From Patiriisocius marinus (GTDB taxonomy: Bacteria; Bacteroidota; Bacteroidia; Flavobacteriales; Flavobacteriaceae): a DNA stretch of 64,000 bases. The notes under the pieces are model-generated. The model was not told where the DNA came from. It was given only the letters and a program-made list of their open reading frames with translations, and did not search any database. This document shows, in pieces, positions 61,636 through 64,000 of the stretch. A program made the position numbers and the translations under genes. Each line of letters starts with the position of its first letter. Position 1 is the first letter of the stretch. The stretch spans positions 930,001 to 994,000 of the forward strand of contig NZ_BKCG01000001.1 of the NCBI RefSeq assembly GCF_008974325.1, written 5' to 3'.

Positions 61636-62373
61636 ATGAATCAAAAGATAGCCATACAAGTTGATGATTTAACGGTTGCTTATAATTATAAGCCAGTTCT
61701 GTGGGATATTGATCTTATAGTTCCTGAAGGTGTATTAATGGCCATAGTAGGTCCCAATGGTGCAGGAAAATCAACGCTTATTAAATCGATATTAGGTATT
61801 ATTGACCCTATTGCAGGAAGTGTAACTATCTATGATAAGCCTTATGCAAAACAACGTAAATTAGTTGCCTATGTACCTCAAAAAGGAAGTGTAGATTGGG
61901 ATTTTCCTACCACTGCTATTGATGTGGTAATGATGGGAACTTATGGAAGTTTGGGGTGGATAAAAAGACCCGGAGCAAAAGAGAAAAAGGCATCCTTAGA
62001 AGCATTAGAAAAAGTAGGAATGTTGGCATTTAAAAACAGACAAATTAGTCAGTTAAGTGGTGGGCAACAACAACGTGTTTTCTTAGCAAGAGCATTAGTC
62101 CAAAATGCATCTATCTATTTTATGGATGAACCATTTCAAGGAGTAGATGCAACCACCGAAATAGCCATCATCAATATTTTAAAGGAATTAAGAAAAGCAG
62201 GTAAGACCGTAGTTGTAGTGCATCACGATTTACAGACGGTACCAGAATATTTTGATTGGGTTACTTTTTTAAATGTCAAAAAAATAGCAACAGGTCCTGT
62301 GAAGGATATATTTAATGATGATAACTTAACTAAAACATACGGTATCAATTATAAAGTAGCGGTAAGTAAATAA
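61636..62373 (+). CDS. Metal ABC transporter ATP-binding protein
   Basis: 245 residues. Walker A is [17 protein letters not shown], the signature is [19 protein letters not shown], Walker B is [13 protein letters not shown], and the H-loop is [11 protein letters not shown]. It resembles TroB/MntA/ZnuC-type ATPases. It lies 36 bases after the solute-binding gene and 40 before the first permease. Confidence 0.95.
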   Translation: MNQKIAIQVDDLTVAYNYKPVLWDIDLIVPEGVLMAIVGPNGAGKSTLIKSILGIIDPIAGSVTIYDKPYAKQRKLVAYVPQKGSVDWDFPTTAIDVVMMGTYGSLGWIKRPGAKEKKASLEALEKVGMLAFKNRQISQLSGGQQQRVFLARALVQNASIYFMDEPFQGVDATTEIAIINILKELRKAGKTVVVVHHDLQTVPEYFDWVTFLNVKKIATGPVKDIFNDDNLTKTYGINYKVAVSK

Positions 62374-62413
62374 TCGAAATATGATACCTTTTAAAATATG
62401 ATTAGCTGAACAA

Positions 62414-63538
62414 ATGACAATTACTGAATACTTTCAACTTCTTTTTACAGACTATACCTTACGTACAATTACGTTAGGCACTGCGGTATTGGGAGCTATT
62501 TGTGGTATGCTTGGAAGTTTTGCGGTGTTGAGAAAACAAAGCCTACTTGGAGATGCAATATCGCACGCAGCTTTGCCTGGAATTGCTATTGCATTTCTAA
62601 TTACCGGAGCAAAAGACACAAATGTATTATTACTTGGTGCACTAATAAGTGGACTAATTGGTACTTTTTGGATTAAAGGAATGACTACTAAAACGCACTT
62701 AAAAAGTGATACGGCATTAGGTCTTGTACTGTCTTTGTTTTTCGGTTTTGGGATGTTATTATTAACCTATATTCAGAAACAACCAAATGCAAATCAAGCA
62801 GGACTTGACAAGTATTTATTTGGTCAAGCAGCAACACTAGTGGTAAGTGACGTTTGGTTAATGACCTTTGTAACAGGATTAGCATTAATTATTCTATTAC
62901 TTTTTTGGAAGGAGTTTAAACTGATGCTCTTTGATGCGGATTACACTAAAACTTTAGGATTCAACACACGATTTATTGACATTACAATCACCTTTTTTAT
63001 AGTTTTAGCAATTGTGCTTGGATTACAAACAGTGGGAGTTGTATTAATGAGTGCAATGCTTCTAGCGCCAGCAGCAGCAGCGCGTCAATGGACAAATAAA
63101 TTAAGTGTCATGGTGTTTCTCGCGGCTGTGTTTGGTGCATTTTCTGGAGTTTTCGGAACAGCTATTAGTGCAACACAGAATAACCTGTCTACAGGACCGG
63201 TTATAGTTTTAGTAGCGAGTGTTTTTGTAGCGTTCTCGTTTATATTTTCTCCAGGTAGAGGGATTTTATTTCGTCAATTGCGTTTCAGAAAAAATAGAAG
63301 AGAGTTGGAACTTAAAAAAACATTGCAAATGATGTTTGGTATAGCTAAAACTCACGAGAATGTTTCTCACCCTCACTCAATTAAAATATTAAATAATTTT
63401 CAAGGATTCACAAAAAAGACAATTCGTGAAATTGAAGAAAAAAAGTGGATAACAATAACTGGACAAGAATGGGCCTTAACGCAAAAAGGCTTTGACGAAG
63501 CAGAAAATATGTTCAATAAAAGTAGTGATGATGAGTAG
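62414..63538 (+). CDS. Metal ABC permease fused to a winged-helix domain
   Basis: 374 residues. The first 290 hold about eight membrane helices of an ABC-3 permease (AVLRKQSLLGDAISHAALPG is the family motif). The last 80 are soluble and helical (KTLQMMFGIAKTHENVSH, NFQGFTKKTIREIEEKKWIT, LTQKGFDEAENMF), resembling a DtxR-type winged helix. Such TroC fusions are found in several lineages. The domain could sense metal at the transporter. The next permease starts inside its last codons. Confidence 0.88.
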   Translation: MTITEYFQLLFTDYTLRTITLGTAVLGAICGMLGSFAVLRKQSLLGDAISHAALPGIAIAFLITGAKDTNVLLLGALISGLIGTFWIKGMTTKTHLKSDTALGLVLSLFFGFGMLLLTYIQKQPNANQAGLDKYLFGQAATLVVSDVWLMTFVTGLALIILLLFWKEFKLMLFDADYTKTLGFNTRFIDITITFFIVLAIVLGLQTVGVVLMSAMLLAPAAAARQWTNKLSVMVFLAAVFGAFSGVFGTAISATQNNLSTGPVIVLVASVFVAFSFIFSPGRGILFRQLRFRKNRRELELKKTLQMMFGIAKTHENVSHPHSIKILNNFQGFTKKTIREIEEKKWITITGQEWALTQKGFDEAENMFNKSSDDE

Positions 63539-64000
63539 TCCACAAATAGAAATCCAAATTATTGCAGCTGTTGTAGCAGTGGCTTGTGCAATTCCAGGGG
63601 TATTCTTGGTATTGCGTAAAATGGCACTAATTAGTGATGCAATTAGCCATTCTATTTTACCAGGTATTGTATTGGGTTTTTTCATAACACAAGATTTAAA
63701 TTCGCCATTATTAATTATCCTTGCGGCTCTTTCAGGAGTTATTACTGTAGTGTTGGTAGAACGAATTCAAAAAACTGGACTAGTTAAAGAAGATACTGCA
63801 ATTGGGTTAGTATTCCCTGCATTGTTTAGTATTGGAGTTATATTAATTGCCAAAAACGCAAACGATGTACATCTCGATGTCGATGCTGTTTTGCTTGGAG
63901 AATTAGCATTTGCTCCTTTTGATAGATTGATAATGAGTGGTGTAGACATGGGACCCAAATCGCTATGGATTATGGGTGTAATATTGTTAATTACAATTAC
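63528..64000 (+). CDS. Second metal ABC permease, partial at right edge
   Basis: About 157 residues are visible, cut by base 64000. It starts at ATG 63528 (or 63531), overlapping the previous gene by 8-11 bases. The ABC-3 motif LVLRKMALISDAISHSILPG is present, then membrane helices (LLIILAALSGVITVVLVERI, AIGLVFPALFSIGVILIAKN). With the permease before it, this makes the TroCD-type heterodimer channel. The 3' end and any further operon genes lie beyond the window. Confidence 0.88.
   Translation, partial: MMSSPQIEIQIIAAVVAVACAIPGVFLVLRKMALISDAISHSILPGIVLGFFITQDLNSPLLIILAALSGVITVVLVERIQKTGLVKEDTAIGLVFPALFSIGVILIAKNANDVHLDVDAVLLGELAFAPFDRLIMSGVDMGPKSLWIMGVILLITI

Noticed and set aside
1-64000. 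tRNA, rRNA or CRISPR loci
   Set aside because: All gaps longer than 100 bases were read; none shows a cloverleaf with a TTCRANNC arm, rRNA similarity or regularly spaced repeats with unique spacers.

Overview
The window looks like chromosome of a marine-type Flavobacteriaceae (Bacteroidota). The base composition is AT-rich. Type IX secretion (T9SS) cargo and the T9SS lipoprotein PorW are present. The F-type ATP synthase locus lacks atpD and atpC, as is usual in this phylum. Many proteins belong to flavobacterial families (DUF4292, DUF6168, DUF6341, DUF6427, DUF4254), and several genes carry the Bacteroidota -7 promoter element TAnnTTTG. I see no rRNA, tRNA, CRISPR array, prophage or insertion sequence.

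Layout. 1-5692 (minus): an envelope operon of flippase, dut, sugar nucleotidyltransferase, TPR protein, DUF4292 lipoprotein and an EnvC/M23-type hydrolase that runs off the left edge. 6459-16613 (minus): porW, bactofilin, atpZ, a DUF6168 protein and atpB-E-F-H-A-G, with two AT-rich unknown genes inserted between atpA and atpG. 17014-19334 (minus): a decaying T9SS cargo cluster with a tandem duplication, a leftover gene tail and a gene broken by a C8 tract and an internal stop. 19462-29987: mixed housekeeping genes (ferredoxin-type reductase, heptosyltransferase, DUF4254, purD, PaaK-like ligase, CNNM transporter, DinB). Within this part, a restriction-modification pair is spliced by ATGA overlaps behind a DUF6427 membrane protein.

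30055-47196: a haem biosynthesis region. On the minus strand lie hemA-C-D-E, a DUF6973-like gene, an EI24-family gene, hemF, a YchJ-like gene, hemB and a TlpA gene. A divergent AraC regulator, hemH and, further on, a hemJ-like gene lie on the plus strand. Only hemL of the C5-pathway enzymes is not seen. A MATE pump, a small T9SS protein and a large BNR/VPS10 protein lie between hemH and hemJ.

47373-59061: sensor kinase, enoyl-CoA hydratase, TMEM175-like channel, then a membrane-anchored TPR-AraC regulator followed by a strong terminator, a 22-bp-period direct repeat and a run of very small membrane proteins ending in a TraB/GumN protein. After that come an HD hydrolase, a barrel-less TonB-plug/TPR/DUF2135 protein, an acyltransferase, a bacilliredoxin and a DjlA-like protein. 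59177-64000 (plus): a metal-uptake operon (DtxR/MntR regulator, outer-membrane protein, solute-binding lipoprotein, ATPase, two permeases) with a 28-bp perfect palindrome in front of the regulator. The second permease is cut by the window edge.

The best candidates for undescribed biology are the TPR-AraC regulator with its microprotein operon, the strand-biased repeated word TTTCCGAAG, the AraC regulator with a Cys-Pro motif in the haem locus, and the Cys-rich lipoprotein inside the ATP synthase operon.
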